Positions 1-8,988 are shown, counted from the stretch's first letter. The stretch is 64,000 nt of DNA from Caulobacter endophyticus (GCF_003116815.1 NZ_QDKQ01000057.1:1-64000), one strand, 5' to 3'. Made by a program: numbers and translations. Notes: generated by a model not told the origin, from the letters alone.

Positions 1-26
1 AGCCGCGCATTCTCATGCACGTTCAT
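1..26 (-). CDS. IS481-like transposase, N-terminal fragment (runs off left edge)
   Basis: The reverse strand opens with ATG at 26-24 and reads MNVHENARL before leaving the window. This closely resembles the stereotyped start of IS481-family transposases (MNVHKNARL in those I remember), which insert DNA by a DDE mechanism. Upstream at 27-120 is non-coding sequence that could hold the element's terminal inverted repeat, but I cannot delimit it without the other end. Only nine codons are visible, so the family call rests on a short recalled motif. Confidence 0.45.
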
Positions 27-124
27 CCGGGGCCTCCGGGCTAGAGTTTGGAGCTTCGCAACCCCAGCCTCTCAGCACCGCCCCGGGTGAACAACCTTCA
101 TAGCTTCGACATCTAGGCATCTTT

Positions 125-260
125 CTCCTCCCCCGCTTGCGGGGGAGGGGGACCACGAAGTGGTGGAGGGGGCGAGACTGGGCTCAGAGCCGGCGGTCGC
201 CCCCTCCGTCACGGCGCTGATAGCGCCGCGCCACCTCCCCCGCTAAAGCGAGGGAGGAGC
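125..260. repeat. Palindromic intergenic repeat, family A, copy 1
   Basis: A GC-rich element of about 136 bases. Its two ends carry CTCCTCCCCCGC and GCG(A)GGGAGGAG arms, with internal GGGGGAGG/CCTCCCCC complementarity and a core CACGGCGCTGATAGCGCCG. A close copy lies at 35428-35558 with an identical core. The right arm overlaps the 3' end of the methyltransferase gene and supplies its stop codon. Structure suggests a REP/MITE-like element; mobility is inferred. Confidence 0.8.
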
Positions 261-854
261 AGGCGCCTCCAGACACACCCAGGTCCAGGTCACGCCCGCC
301 GCCTGGTTGCCGGCCTGCACCGACCCCGCCGCGACGCGGTGGACGAGCCTCAGCCCCGCCGCTTCAGCCAGCTCTACAGTCGCCTCGACATCCACCGGCC
401 ATACCGGCCGCGACGGCGCCCCCGGGCCATGGCGCAGCGACATCACCAGCACGCCGCCCGGGGCCAGAAGCCCTGCCAGAGCGGGCATGGCCACGCCCCT
501 CGCCGCATCGTCCAGATGCTGCCAGACGCCGCTCAGCAGCACCCGATCGAACCGCTCGCCCCGCAGGCTCGCCAAGTCCGGCAACCGGTCGTCGACCCAG
601 GCCAGATCCGGCCGCAGCGCCCGACCCGCCTCGCGAAGGGCGGCGACCGGCTCGACCGCGACCACCGCATGGCCCAGCCCCGCCAGCCAGGCCGCGTCAC
701 GCCCCGTGCCGGCGCCGATGTCGGCGATCCGGGCGGGCGCGGTCGGAATGAACTTAGCCACCGGCGCGTAGAGCCCCGCCGGATCGATGGTCTCGAAGCG
801 CCGGACGAGATCGGCCCCGTCGGCCTCGTAGCCGGCCAGCACCGCCTCGATCAC
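243..854 (-). CDS. Class I SAM-dependent methyltransferase
   Basis: The protein has 203 residues when started at GTG 854. That codon overlaps the TGA of the upstream DUF488 gene as GTGA, so the two are probably translationally coupled. The SAM-binding motif I is clear (IADIGAGTGRDAAWLA, about residues 42-57), followed by an acidic strand end (VVAVEP) and a motif IV-like FDRVLLSGVWQHL. This is the Methyltransf_11/25 fold acting on small molecules or unknown substrates. A longer frame to 941 exists but only overlaps DUF488. The last residues (PPSL) and the stop are encoded inside the family A repeat, so the native C-terminus may have been altered. Substrate unknown. Confidence 0.85.
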   Translation of the reverse strand: MIEAVLAGYEADGADLVRRFETIDPAGLYAPVAKFIPTAPARIADIGAGTGRDAAWLAGLGHAVVAVEPVAALREAGRALRPDLAWVDDRLPDLASLRGERFDRVLLSGVWQHLDDAARGVAMPALAGLLAPGGVLVMSLRHGPGAPSRPVWPVDVEATVELAEAAGLRLVHRVAAGSVQAGNQAAGVTWTWVCLEAPAPPSL

Positions 855-1285
855 AGGTCCACGACCTCGCACTTGAGCGCCTGGCGGATGCGGTCGGCGA
901 CGATGCGGCGGTGGCAGCAGGCCGGGTCGTCCTCGTAGCACAGCAGGGCGATGCGCTTTTCCCCGGCCAGTTCCGTCGCCTGGGCCAGGGCCAGCTGGGC
1001 GTCCGGTTCCTGCAGGTGCTCGGTGAAGATCGCCCGCATCTCGTCGGTGCGGCCCGCCCGGGCGGCGTCGCGGCCGGCCTTGGGCGTGCCCAGCGGCCGC
1101 AGATGCAGGTAGCCGATCCCTTCGGCCTGCAGGCTGTTTCCCAGCAGGGTCTTGGAGAAGCCGGCCTTGCGCGACGAAGCCACGGCCCGCACGTCGACCA
1201 CCAATTCCACCCCGGCCGCCTTCAGCCGGTCGATCATCCCGCCCTGCGTGTCGGTCTCGTAGCCGATGGTGGCGAGCGGATTCAT
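851..1285 (-). CDS. DUF488 domain-containing protein
   Basis: A 144-residue cytoplasmic protein starting MNPLATIGYET. The family hallmarks are visible: an N-terminal TIGYE strand, VDVRAVASSRKAGFSK (the D-R-P/A motif), HLRPLGTPK, and the C-terminal Cys/His segment CYEDDPACCHRRIVADRI. The biochemical role of DUF488 is not established. ATG 1285 is chosen because GGAG sits six bases upstream; ATG 1297 (four residues longer) has no ribosome binding site. It is coupled to the downstream methyltransferase by a GTGA overlap, so the pair probably works together or is at least co-expressed. Confidence 0.85.
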   Translation of the reverse strand: MNPLATIGYETDTQGGMIDRLKAAGVELVVDVRAVASSRKAGFSKTLLGNSLQAEGIGYLHLRPLGTPKAGRDAARAGRTDEMRAIFTEHLQEPDAQLALAQATELAGEKRIALLCYEDDPACCHRRIVADRIRQALKCEVVDL

Positions 1286-1361
1286 GGTCGGCTCCATTGG
1301 ACGGCGGGACTATCGGCGCCTACCTTAGGCCTTCAAGGGACGAAGAAGGAACCTCTGGCTT

Positions 1362-2267
1362 ATGGACGCCGCCGTCTTCCGCGAACCCAAGCGGCGTTTC
1401 ATCGCCATCGACAGCCCGGCCGGCGGCGGCGAGATGGCGGCGCTGGACTTCGGTCCGGCCAGCCGCGCGGTCGACGTCGTCTTCGTCCACGCCAACGGCT
1501 TCAACGCCCAGACTTACCGCGCCCTGCTGGCTCCGCTGTCGGCGGGCCTGCGCGTGCTGGCCGTCGACCAGCGCGGCCACGGCGACAGCCGCCTGGCCGC
1601 CGATCCCGACGGACGCCGCTCGTGGCTCGACCTGCGCGACGACCTGCTGGCCCTGCTCCAGGCGCTGGACCAGGCCCCGGTGGTGCTGGCCGGACACTCG
1701 ATGGGCGCCACGGTCAGCCTGCTGGCCGCCGCCCAGGCCCCGGGCAAGGTCTCCAGCCTCGTCCTGCTCGACCCGGTGATCATGCCGCGCATGGTCGCCC
1801 TCTACGCCAAAGCGCCATGGACCTCGGGACGCCTGTGGAAGCGCATGCCGATCGCCCAGGCCGCCAGCCGCCGGCGCGAGGTCTTCGACAGCCGCGAGGC
1901 CGCCTTCGCCGCCTATCGCGGCCGCGGCGCCTTCAAGACCTGGCCCGAGACCATGCTTGCCGACTATGTCGGCGGCGGCTTCAAGGACCGTCCCGACGGC
2001 AAGGTCGAGCTGGCCTGCACCCCGGCCTGGGAGGCTTCCAACTACGCCGCCCAGGGCCATGACCCGTGGCGGGCCGTCAGCCAGTTCCGGGGCCCGGTGC
2101 GCATCCTCGCGGCCGAGACCGGCTCGACCTGCCGCATCGGCGACGGCGCGGCCTTCGCCCGGCGCGGCAAGGCGGTGCGGATCGAGACCGTGGCCGGAAC
2201 CAGCCACTTCCTGCCCATGGAGCGCCCCGACCTGGTGCGCGAGGCGATCCTCGACGCGGCGACGTGA
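1362..2267 (+). CDS. Alpha/beta hydrolase
   Basis: A 301-residue alpha/beta-fold hydrolase. It has an oxyanion strand VVFVHANGFNAQTY near residue 45, the nucleophile elbow GHSMGAT with Ser near residue 113, and a C-terminal His in GTSHFLPMERPDL near residue 281. ILAAETGS near residue 250 is a candidate acid region. Such enzymes cleave esters, amides or epoxides; the substrate cannot be read here. There is no signal peptide. GAAGAAGGAA precedes ATG 1362. It diverges from the DUF488/methyltransferase pair with about 76 bases between, and converges on the M13 peptidase gene. Confidence 0.85.
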   Translation: MDAAVFREPKRRFIAIDSPAGGGEMAALDFGPASRAVDVVFVHANGFNAQTYRALLAPLSAGLRVLAVDQRGHGDSRLAADPDGRRSWLDLRDDLLALLQALDQAPVVLAGHSMGATVSLLAAAQAPGKVSSLVLLDPVIMPRMVALYAKAPWTSGRLWKRMPIAQAASRRREVFDSREAAFAAYRGRGAFKTWPETMLADYVGGGFKDRPDGKVELACTPAWEASNYAAQGHDPWRAVSQFRGPVRILAAETGSTCRIGDGAAFARRGKAVRIETVAGTSHFLPMERPDLVREAILDAAT

Positions 2268-2273
2268 GCAGGA

Positions 2274-2441
2274 CCCTTCTCCCTTGCGGGAGAAGGTGTC
2301 GGCGAAGCCGACGGATGAGGGGTCGCGCGAACGAAAAACGCCGCGACGGCCCTTCGGCCGCCGCGGCGTTTCAGGTCTGAAAGACCCCTCACCCGATCCC
2401 CGCTTTCGCGGGGACCACCCTCTCCCACAAGGGGAGGGGGA
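2274..2441. repeat. Palindromic intergenic repeat, family C, with embedded hairpin
   Basis: Ends read CCCTTCTCCCTTGCGGGAGAAGG and CCTCTCCCACAAGGGGAGGGGG, with inner arms GGATGAGGGG and CCCCTCACCCGATC. It fills the gap between two convergent genes and surrounds the hairpin at 2336-2371. The inner CCCCGCTTTCGCGGGG is a second perfect stem. Confidence 0.7.
2336..2371. terminator. Bidirectional Rho-independent terminator candidate
   Basis: A long stem: AAACGCCGCG, A, CGGCC, loop CTTC, GGCCG, C, CGCGGCGTTT, with a single A-C mismatch. An A5 run flanks the left side, giving a U-tract for transcripts of the minus-strand M13 gene. The T3 on the right serves the plus-strand hydrolase. It lies between convergent genes, where a shared terminator is expected. 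Confidence 0.7.
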
Positions 2442-2450
2442 TCAGAGCAA

Positions 2451-4565
2451 TCACCAGATCTTCACGCGGTCTTCCGGCGCGATATAGAGCTTGTCGCCCG
2501 GCTTGACGTCATAGGCCTTGTACCAGCCCGGCTGGTTCCGGATCGTGCCGTTGACCCGGTAATAGGCCGGCGAATGCGGGTCGGCGGCGATCTGCTGCTT
2601 CAGCGCATCCTCGCGGCTCTTCTGGCGCCACACCTGGGCCCAGCCCAGATAGACGCGCTGGTCGCCGGTGAAGCCGTCGAGCACCGGGGCCGGCTTGCCC
2701 TTCAGCGAGGCGTGATAGGCGTCGAGGCCGAAGGACAGGCCGCCCATGTCGCCGATGTTCTCGCCCATGGTCAGCTTGCCGTTGACGTGCACGCCCGGGA
2801 ACGGCTCGAACGCCGAGTACTGGGCGCCCAGCTTGTCGGCCTGGGCCTCGAAGCGGGCGGCGTCCTGCGCCGTCCACCAGTCGCGCAGCACGCCGTCGCC
2901 GTCGGACTTGCGACCCTGGTCGTCGAAGCCGTGGCCGATCTCGTGGCCGATCACGCCGCCGATGCCACCGTAGTTCACGGCCGGGTCGGCGTCGGGATGG
3001 AAGAACGGCGCCTGCAGGATGGCGGCCGGGAACACGATCTCGTTGTTGACCGAGTTGTAGTAGGCGTTGACCGTCTGCGGGGTCATGCCCCACTCGCTCT
3101 TGTCGACCGGCTGGTTCAGGCGCTCGACGTCATGGCGCCATTCGAAGGCGCCGGCTCGCAGGGCGTTGCCATAGGCGTCGTCGGCGCGGATCTCCAGCTT
3201 GGAATAGTCGCGCCACTTGTCGGGATAGCCGATCTTGACGGTGAACTTGGCCAGCTTGTCGAGCGCCTTGTCCTTGGTCTCCGGACCCATCCAGTCGAGG
3301 GTCTCGATGCGGGCCTTCAGCGCGGTGCGCAGGTTGGCCACCAGGTCGACCATCTTGGCCTTGGAGTCCGGCGGGAAGTATTCGGCCACATAGACCTTGC
3401 CGACGCTCTCGCCGAGCATGCCGTTGACCTGGGCGACGCCGCGCTTCCAGCGCGGGCGCTGCTCGGGCTGGCCCGACAGGGTCTTGCCGCGGAACTCGAA
3501 CGCCGCGTCGGCGAAGCGCTTGGACAGCATCGGGGCGGCGCCATCGGCGACCTTGAACGCCTGCCAGGCCTTCAGGGTGTCGAGCGAGGTGTCGCCATAG
3601 ACCTTGGCGAACTTCGGGAAGGCCGTGTCGGTGGTCACCACCACGCGGTCGAGCTTGGGCAGCTCGGTGCCGACCAGATAGCGGTTCCAGTCATAGCCCG
3701 GGGTCAGGGCCTGCAGTTCGGCCCAGGTCTTGGGGTTGTAGGTCTTGTCGCGGTTGCGGCGCTCGACGCGGGTCCAGCTGGCTTCGGCCAGCTGGGTCTC
3801 GAAGGCCACCACGGCCTTGGCGCTCTCGGCCGGGTTGGTCCAGCCGATGAAGCCCAGCATCTTGGCGACATAGGCCTCGTAGGCGGCCTTCTTGTCGGCG
3901 AACTTGGCGTCGAGATAGTAGTCGCGGTCGGGCAGCGAGATGCCGCCGGCGCCGGCATAGACGGCGTAGCGGGTCGGGTTCTTGGCGTCGGTCGAGACGT
4001 AGAGATTGAGGATCGAGGCGAAGGCCGTGGTCGGGCTCTTGCCCATCAGGGCGGTGAACTCGTCCTTGGTCTTGATCGCCTGGATCTGCTTCAGCTCGCC
4101 GGCGATCGGGGCCGCGTCCAGCTTCTCGATGCGGGCCTCGTCCATGAACGCCTTGTAGGCCGCGCCCACCTTGACGCTGTCGGCGTCGGTGGTCTTGCCG
4201 GCGGCGGCGCCCTCGATGATCGCGCGGGTGCGGGCTTCCGACAGTTCCGAAAGCTTGTCGAAGTTGCCGTAGCGGGTGCGATCGGACGGGATCTCGGTCT
4301 TCTCGTCCCACTTGCCGTTGGCGTACTTGTAGAAGTCGTCGCCCGGCTTCACCGAGGTGTCCATGCCGGTGAGGTCAAAGCCCCAGGCGCCGTAGCGCGG
4401 CGACTCCAGCGAAACGGCCGAGCCGCCGCCTTCGGCGCCCTGGACGAACAGCGACTGAACGGTGCAGGCGTCGTCGATGCAGGCGTGCTCTTCATGCGCC
4501 TGGGCGCCGTAGGCGGAGATCGAGAGGGCGACCGCCGCGGCGGCGCCGAACCAAGCTTTTTTCAT
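2451..4565 (-). CDS. M13 family zinc metallopeptidase (neprilysin/PepO-like)
   Basis: A 704-residue secreted endopeptidase of the neprilysin family, which cleaves small peptides. Start ATG 4565 gives a clean signal peptide (MKKAWFGAAAAVALSISAYGAQA). The zinc motif HEIGH lies near residue 540 and the third ligand plus acid in ENIGDMGG near residue 600. The substrate-binding NAYYN lies near residue 499, and the typical -W C-terminus (RVKIW) is present. The N-terminal M13 helical domain fills residues 60-470. Just after the signal peptide is a His/Cys-rich stretch (HEEHACIDDAC) that could bind metal or form a disulfide. The gene stands alone, with terminators on its 3' side. Activity is expected in the periplasm. 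Confidence 0.95.
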   Translation of the reverse strand: MKKAWFGAAAAVALSISAYGAQAHEEHACIDDACTVQSLFVQGAEGGGSAVSLESPRYGAWGFDLTGMDTSVKPGDDFYKYANGKWDEKTEIPSDRTRYGNFDKLSELSEARTRAIIEGAAAGKTTDADSVKVGAAYKAFMDEARIEKLDAAPIAGELKQIQAIKTKDEFTALMGKSPTTAFASILNLYVSTDAKNPTRYAVYAGAGGISLPDRDYYLDAKFADKKAAYEAYVAKMLGFIGWTNPAESAKAVVAFETQLAEASWTRVERRNRDKTYNPKTWAELQALTPGYDWNRYLVGTELPKLDRVVVTTDTAFPKFAKVYGDTSLDTLKAWQAFKVADGAAPMLSKRFADAAFEFRGKTLSGQPEQRPRWKRGVAQVNGMLGESVGKVYVAEYFPPDSKAKMVDLVANLRTALKARIETLDWMGPETKDKALDKLAKFTVKIGYPDKWRDYSKLEIRADDAYGNALRAGAFEWRHDVERLNQPVDKSEWGMTPQTVNAYYNSVNNEIVFPAAILQAPFFHPDADPAVNYGGIGGVIGHEIGHGFDDQGRKSDGDGVLRDWWTAQDAARFEAQADKLGAQYSAFEPFPGVHVNGKLTMGENIGDMGGLSFGLDAYHASLKGKPAPVLDGFTGDQRVYLGWAQVWRQKSREDALKQQIAADPHSPAYYRVNGTIRNQPGWYKAYDVKPGDKLYIAPEDRVKIW

Positions 4566-4697
4566 CGAAAGGCAGATCCGTTGGAAAACCCGCGGCAATT
4601 TGCGCCGGGCGCCGGAATTTCCTGCCTTAAAATTCTGTCATGTTTCCGCGAGAAGCGCACCGCGCCCCCGGAAGCATCACGCAGGCGCCACCTTGGG

Positions 4698-5183
4698 TCA
4701 GTGCCGGTGCGGGGCGGTCGGAGCGACCGCAGCCGCCGGTTGCGGCGGGGTGGTGCGGACGGCCAACTGGGCCTCGACCTTGCGGCCGCCGTCGAAGGTC
4801 AGGGTCAGGGCCAGGCGCTCGCCCGGCTTCAGCGGGCGCTTGAGGCCCATGACCATGAAGTGGGCGCCGCCCGGGGCGAAGGCGACCTGGCCGCCGGGCG
4901 GAATGATCAGGCCCTGGCCCATCGCCCGCATCGACGAGACGCCGTCCTTCTCGATCGTGCGGTGGACCATCACCTCGCGCGCCAGCGGGCTGGAGGCGCC
5001 GGTCAGGGTCAGCGGAGCGCGGCCGCGATTGGCCAGCACCATGTAGCCGGCGCTGTTCATCCCGGCGCCCGCCACGGGCCTGGCCCAGGCCTGGCGGATG
5101 TCAACCTCCACCGCCCGCGGGGCGGCCGCACCGAGCACGGGCGCCAGGGCCAGGACGGACAGCAGCGGAGCAAGGCGACGCAT
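4698..5183 (-). CDS. PCu(A)C family periplasmic copper chaperone
   Basis: A 161-residue secreted protein with signal peptide MRRLAPLLSVLALAPVLGAAA. It carries the PCu(A)C copper(I) motif H-X10-M-X22-H-X-M: His in MVHRT, Met in VSSM, and HFM in GGAHFMVMG. The family delivers copper to the CuA site of cytochrome oxidase or buffers periplasmic copper. The cta oxidase cluster is 40 kb away in this window, so it is not in the same operon. The C-terminal tail (PPQPAAAVAPTAPHRH) is Pro/Ala/His-rich. ATG 5183 is preferred over an upstream frame that lacks a signal sequence at its start. Confidence 0.9.
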   Translation of the reverse strand: MRRLAPLLSVLALAPVLGAAAPRAVEVDIRQAWARPVAGAGMNSAGYMVLANRGRAPLTLTGASSPLAREVMVHRTIEKDGVSSMRAMGQGLIIPPGGQVAFAPGGAHFMVMGLKRPLKPGERLALTLTFDGGRKVEAQLAVRTTPPQPAAAVAPTAPHRH

Positions 5184-5304
5184 GAACAGGGGCTCGTGAA
5201 CGACAAAACGGAAGCGACGGCTTACGCCGGTTGGAGGCGGGCGGCGAGCGACCACAAGTTGCCTACCGGCGGCTCGTCTCCGGCCGTCCCGACCAGCGGG
5301 CCGA

Positions 5305-5619
5305 TCAGCGAGCCCGATTCACCCGCATCGGCGAGTCCACAGGGCAGCCGTCGATGCTGCGCAGCACGGCGTAGCGCAGGGCCGAACGAGGCTCCCTGGC
5401 CAGCGGGCGGGCGCGGTTCGCGCCCTTGGCGTCGTCGGTCGGGGCGACCTTGGCCAGCGCACAGCCCGGCTTCAACCGGCGGATAACGCGGCTGTCCTCG
5501 ATACGGGCCGGCGGCGGCGGCGCGTCGGCGAGAAGCGCGGGACCCGGCATCTGCGGCAGAACATGGACCCGGTCGGTGGGCGCGGCCTGCACGACGGCGG
5601 CCAACATCAGGGCTGACAA
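5305..5619 (-). CDS. Hypothetical secreted protein
   Basis: A predicted 104-residue protein from TTG 5619 (GGAG lies about 11 bases upstream). It opens with a short hydrophobic stretch, SALMLAAVVQAAP, resembling a minimal signal peptide, then a Pro/Ala-rich segment and two Cys (PGCALAK and DGCPVDS). I do not recognise a family. It lies between the copper chaperone and lpd genes on the same strand, about 120 bases upstream of the former. A non-coding explanation remains possible because this GC-rich DNA has many open frames, but no better frame covers this stretch. Confidence 0.5.
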   Translation of the reverse strand: MSALMLAAVVQAAPTDRVHVLPQMPGPALLADAPPPPARIEDSRVIRRLKPGCALAKVAPTDDAKGANRARPLAREPRSALRYAVLRSIDGCPVDSPMRVNRAR

Positions 5620-5703
5620 AGCATGGCGGGGCTCCGTTGCCGAAACCCCGCCACTCTACGCCCGATGGAACGGGCGAGCTTCCTATTTTGTAGGACAGGC
5701 CGA

Positions 5704-7107
5704 TCAGGCCTGCATCGTCCAGCCTTCGACGCCCATGGCCGCCTGACGCAGGGCTTCCGAGCGGGTGGGGTGCGGGTGGCAGGTGCGGGCGACGTCTTCC
5801 GACGAACCGCCGAACTCCATGGCCACGCAGATCTCGGCGATCATGTCGCCGACATTGGGACCCACGGCGTGGGCGCCCAGGATGCGGTCGGTCTTGGCGT
5901 CGGCCAGCACCTTCACGAAGCCGTCGGTCTCGTGGTTGATCTTGGCGCGGCTGTTGGCCAGGAACGGGAACTTGCCGACCTTGTAGGCGACGCCCGCGGC
6001 CTTCAGCTCGTCTTCCGTCTTACCGACGGTGGCGACTTCCGGCTTGGTGTAGATGACACCCGGGATGATGTCGTAGTTCACGTGGCCGGCCTTGCCCGCG
6101 ATCAGCTCGATGCAGGCCACGGCCTCGTCCTCGGCCTTGTGGGCCAGCATCGGACCCGAGGTCACGTCGCCGATGACCCAGATGCCGTCGACGCCGGTCT
6201 TGTAGTGGTCGTTGGCGATGACGCCGCGCTTGTCGGGGGTGATGCCCACGGTTTCCAGGCCCAGGCCTTGGGTGAACGGGCGACGGCCGATGGCCACCAG
6301 CACGTAGTCGGCCTGCAGGGTCTCGGCGGGACCGCCGGCGACCGGCTCCAGCGTCAGTTCGGCCTGCTTGCCCTTGTCGGCGGCGCCGGTGACCTTGGCG
6401 CCCAGCTTGAACTTGAAGCCCTGCTTGGTGAGGATCTTCTGGAAGGCGGTGGCCACTTCGGTGTCGGTGCCCGGGACGATGCGGTCCAGGTACTCGACGA
6501 CGGTGACTTCAGCGCCAAGGCGACGCCACACAGAACCCAGCTCCAGGCCGATGACGCCGGCGCCGACCACGATCAGGCTCTTCGGAACCGACGGCAGCGA
6601 CAGAGCGCCGGTGGAGTCGACGATGCGGCCGGCGTTGTCGATGGTCACGCCCGGCAGCGGGGTGGGCTCCGAGCCGGTGGCGATGACGATGTTCTTGGTC
6701 TCGAGGACGCGTTCGCTGCCGTCTTCGGCCTTCACGACGACCTTGCCCGGTCCGTCGATGCGGCCCCAGCCCTTCACGTACTCGACCTTGTTCTTCTTCA
6801 TGATGAACTCGACGCCCTTGGTCAGGGCTTCGACGCTCTCGGCCTTCTGGGCCATCATCTGGTCGAGGTTCAGTTTCGGCTTCACTTCGATGCCGAGCTT
6901 GGCGAACTCGCCGCCGGCGGCGGCTTCATAGTATTCCGACGCGTGCAGCAGGGCCTTGGAGGGCATGCAGCCGACGTTCAGGCAGGTGCCGCCCAGCTTG
7001 CCGCGGCCTTCGACGATGGCCGCCTTCAGGCCCAGCTGGCCAGCGCGGGTCGCCGCGTTGTAGCCGCCGGGGCCGCCCCCGATGATGACGACGTCGTATT
7101 GGGCCAT
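5704..7107 (-). CDS. lpdA: Dihydrolipoyl dehydrogenase (E3)
   Basis: A 467-residue FAD-dependent enzyme that reoxidises dihydrolipoamide in the pyruvate and 2-oxoglutarate dehydrogenase complexes, passing electrons to NAD+. The FAD dinucleotide motif GGGPGG is at residues 10-15, the redox-active disulfide C42-LNVG-C47 is in [13 protein letters not shown], and the NAD motif [12 protein letters not shown] is in the middle. The catalytic dyad H446/E451 is in [11 protein letters not shown] 7107 follows AAGGCGAAGA. No E1/E2 genes are adjacent, so this is probably either a stand-alone copy or the 3' end of a cluster whose other members lie elsewhere. Confidence 0.96.
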   Translation of the reverse strand: MAQYDVVIIGGGPGGYNAATRAGQLGLKAAIVEGRGKLGGTCLNVGCMPSKALLHASEYYEAAAGGEFAKLGIEVKPKLNLDQMMAQKAESVEALTKGVEFIMKKNKVEYVKGWGRIDGPGKVVVKAEDGSERVLETKNIVIATGSEPTPLPGVTIDNAGRIVDSTGALSLPSVPKSLIVVGAGVIGLELGSVWRRLGAEVTVVEYLDRIVPGTDTEVATAFQKILTKQGFKFKLGAKVTGAADKGKQAELTLEPVAGGPAETLQADYVLVAIGRRPFTQGLGLETVGITPDKRGVIANDHYKTGVDGIWVIGDVTSGPMLAHKAEDEAVACIELIAGKAGHVNYDIIPGVIYTKPEVATVGKTEDELKAAGVAYKVGKFPFLANSRAKINHETDGFVKVLADAKTDRILGAHAVGPNVGDMIAEICVAMEFGGSSEDVARTCHPHPTRSEALRQAAMGVEGWTMQA

Positions 7108-7479
7108 GGGATCTTCGCCTTGCAGCAACGCGCCAGGAACGGCGCCGGACAGAAATATGGTGTCGGCAAGACGCTTTGGCAGGCCTTGCCGAGGCGGGGC
7201 TACTCCTAGTGCGGCGGGGGACAAAACGGAACCCGTTTTTCGCCCTTATGCGTGCTCCGGAAAGGGAAATTCGGCTTTGCCGCCCGCGTCTTGGACAGAC
7301 GACCCTTGCCCGTCCTCTGGGCACGTTCTTGCCGCCAGCCCACTTTTCCGCGTCGTCCTTGCCGACAGCTTGGCCATGCTCTAGCCATTTCGCCCATCAC
7401 CGGAGCCCGCCACGCCGCGCGCGCTCCAAATTCAAGACGGCAAGGCGCCCGGCCGGCAGGCGGGCGTTCGGGAGGCGAC
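7108..7479. other. Divergent intergenic region between lpdA and the S10 peptidase
   Basis: This 372-base gap holds no convincing gene. It must carry the promoters of lpdA (leftward) and the S10 peptidase (rightward). Short frames here have neither ribosome binding sites nor recognisable products. I see no tRNA or clear hairpin. Confidence 0.5.
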
Positions 7480-8988
7480 ATGCTCAGCACTTGGAAGTCG
7501 TGGACCGCGGGGGCCGCCCTCGCGATCGGCATGATGGCCGGCGGAAACGTCATGGCCCAGGAGGCCAAGCCCGCGCCTGAGGCCGCAGCCAAGGGAGCGC
7601 CGGCCGCCGAATTGCCCGCCTTCCCGGCCGACAAGTCGGTCAAGCAGACCACCGTCCTGGCCGGCAAGACCGTCGCCTACACCGCCACCGTCGGCTCGCT
7701 GCCGGTGCGCGACGAGAAGGGCAAGAAGATCGCCGAGGTGGTGTTCACCGCCTACACCCTGGACGGCCCGCGCGATCCGGGCCGTCCGGTGACCTTCGCC
7801 TTCAACGGCGGCCCCGGTGCGGCCTCGGTCTATCTGAACTTCGCCCTGGGCCCCAAGCGCGTGCAGTTCGGCGCCGAGGGCGACAGCCCGTCGGCCCCCA
7901 CGCGCCTGCAGGACAACCCCGCCAGCTGGATGGACTTCACCGACCTGGTGTTCATCGACGCCGTCGGCACCGGCTTCTCGCGCAGCCTGACGAAGCCCGA
8001 AGAGACCAAGAAGCGCTTCTACGGCGTCAAGCAGGACATCGATTACCTGTCGCGCATCGTCTTCGACTGGCTGGTCAAGAACGAGCGCCTGCAGTCGCCC
8101 AAGTACATCGTCGGCGAAAGCTACGGCGGGTTCCGCGGGCCGCGCCTGACCTACACCCTGCAGACCGACTACGGCGTGGGGATCAACGGCCTCGTCCTGG
8201 TCTCGCCGCTGCTGTCGAGCGCCGGCCGCACGGCCCAGGAAATCTCGCCGCTGCCGTCGATGTGGACCCTGCCGTCGATCGCCGCCGCCAAGCTTGAGCG
8301 CGAAGGCAAGCTGACCCCGGCCGCCATCAAGGAGGTCGAGGACTACACCCGCGGCGAATACATGGTCGACCTGATGAAGGGCTCCGATCCGGCTGCCCTG
8401 GATCGCCTGACGACCAAGGTCTCGGCCATGACCGGCCTTGATCCGACCTATGTCCGCCGCGCCGGCGGGCGGCTGGAGACCCAGTCGTTCCTGCGCGAGG
8501 TGTTCCGCCAGACCGGGCGCCTGGGCAGCCGCTACGACAGCAACGTCACCTCGCTGGATCCCTTCCCGTTCGCCCCCGAGCAGGAGATCAACGACCCGAT
8601 CCTCGACTCGATCATCGCGCCCACCACCAGCGCCATCGTCGACTTCACCACCCGCACCGTGGGCTGGAAGGTCGAGGGCCGCTACGACGCCCTGTCGGGC
8701 GAGGTGAACCAGGCCTGGGATCGCGGCCGCGGCCCCGACACCGAGTCGGTCACCGACCTGCGCAAGTCGGTCTCGGTCGACCCGAAGCTGAAGGTGCTGA
8801 TCGTCCACGGCTACAACGACCTGTCGTGCCCGTTCTTCGCCTCGCGCCTGGTGGTCGACGCCATGCCGGCCACGGCGGGCGGCCGCGTGACCCTGTCCAA
8901 CTATCCGGGCGGCCACATGTTCTACAGCCGCCCCGACAGCGGCGCGGCCTTCCGCGCGGATGTGAAGAAGCTGTACGGCGCCAACTAG
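7480..8988 (+). CDS. S10 family serine carboxypeptidase-like protein
   Basis: A 502-residue secreted peptidase, from ATG 7480 behind a strong GGGAGG. Signal peptide MLSTWKSWTAGAALAIGMMAGGNVMAQ. S10 signatures: FAFNGGPGAAS (oxyanion loop, about residue 107), GESYGG with catalytic Ser near residue 215, Asp in HGYNDLSCPF near 446, and His in PGGHMFYS near 477. S10 enzymes are acid-active carboxypeptidases removing C-terminal residues. Bacterial members are usually periplasmic and of unknown substrate. The longer upstream frame is rejected because it lacks a leader. A Rho-independent terminator follows. Confidence 0.93.
   Translation: MLSTWKSWTAGAALAIGMMAGGNVMAQEAKPAPEAAAKGAPAAELPAFPADKSVKQTTVLAGKTVAYTATVGSLPVRDEKGKKIAEVVFTAYTLDGPRDPGRPVTFAFNGGPGAASVYLNFALGPKRVQFGAEGDSPSAPTRLQDNPASWMDFTDLVFIDAVGTGFSRSLTKPEETKKRFYGVKQDIDYLSRIVFDWLVKNERLQSPKYIVGESYGGFRGPRLTYTLQTDYGVGINGLVLVSPLLSSAGRTAQEISPLPSMWTLPSIAAAKLEREGKLTPAAIKEVEDYTRGEYMVDLMKGSDPAALDRLTTKVSAMTGLDPTYVRRAGGRLETQSFLREVFRQTGRLGSRYDSNVTSLDPFPFAPEQEINDPILDSIIAPTTSAIVDFTTRTVGWKVEGRYDALSGEVNQAWDRGRGPDTESVTDLRKSVSVDPKLKVLIVHGYNDLSCPFFASRLVVDAMPATAGGRVTLSNYPGGHMFYSRPDSGAAFRADVKKLYGAN

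Noticed and set aside
2574..5486. A 970-codon open frame on the plus strand
   Set aside because: It is antisense to the M13 peptidase and copper chaperone genes. Composition is Ala/Gly/Val/Arg-rich with no motif, a common by-product of very high GC at third codon positions.
5623..5654. Terminator candidate downstream of lpdA
   Set aside because: GGCGGGG/CCCCGCC forms a stem, but the loop is long and no T-run follows on the minus strand.
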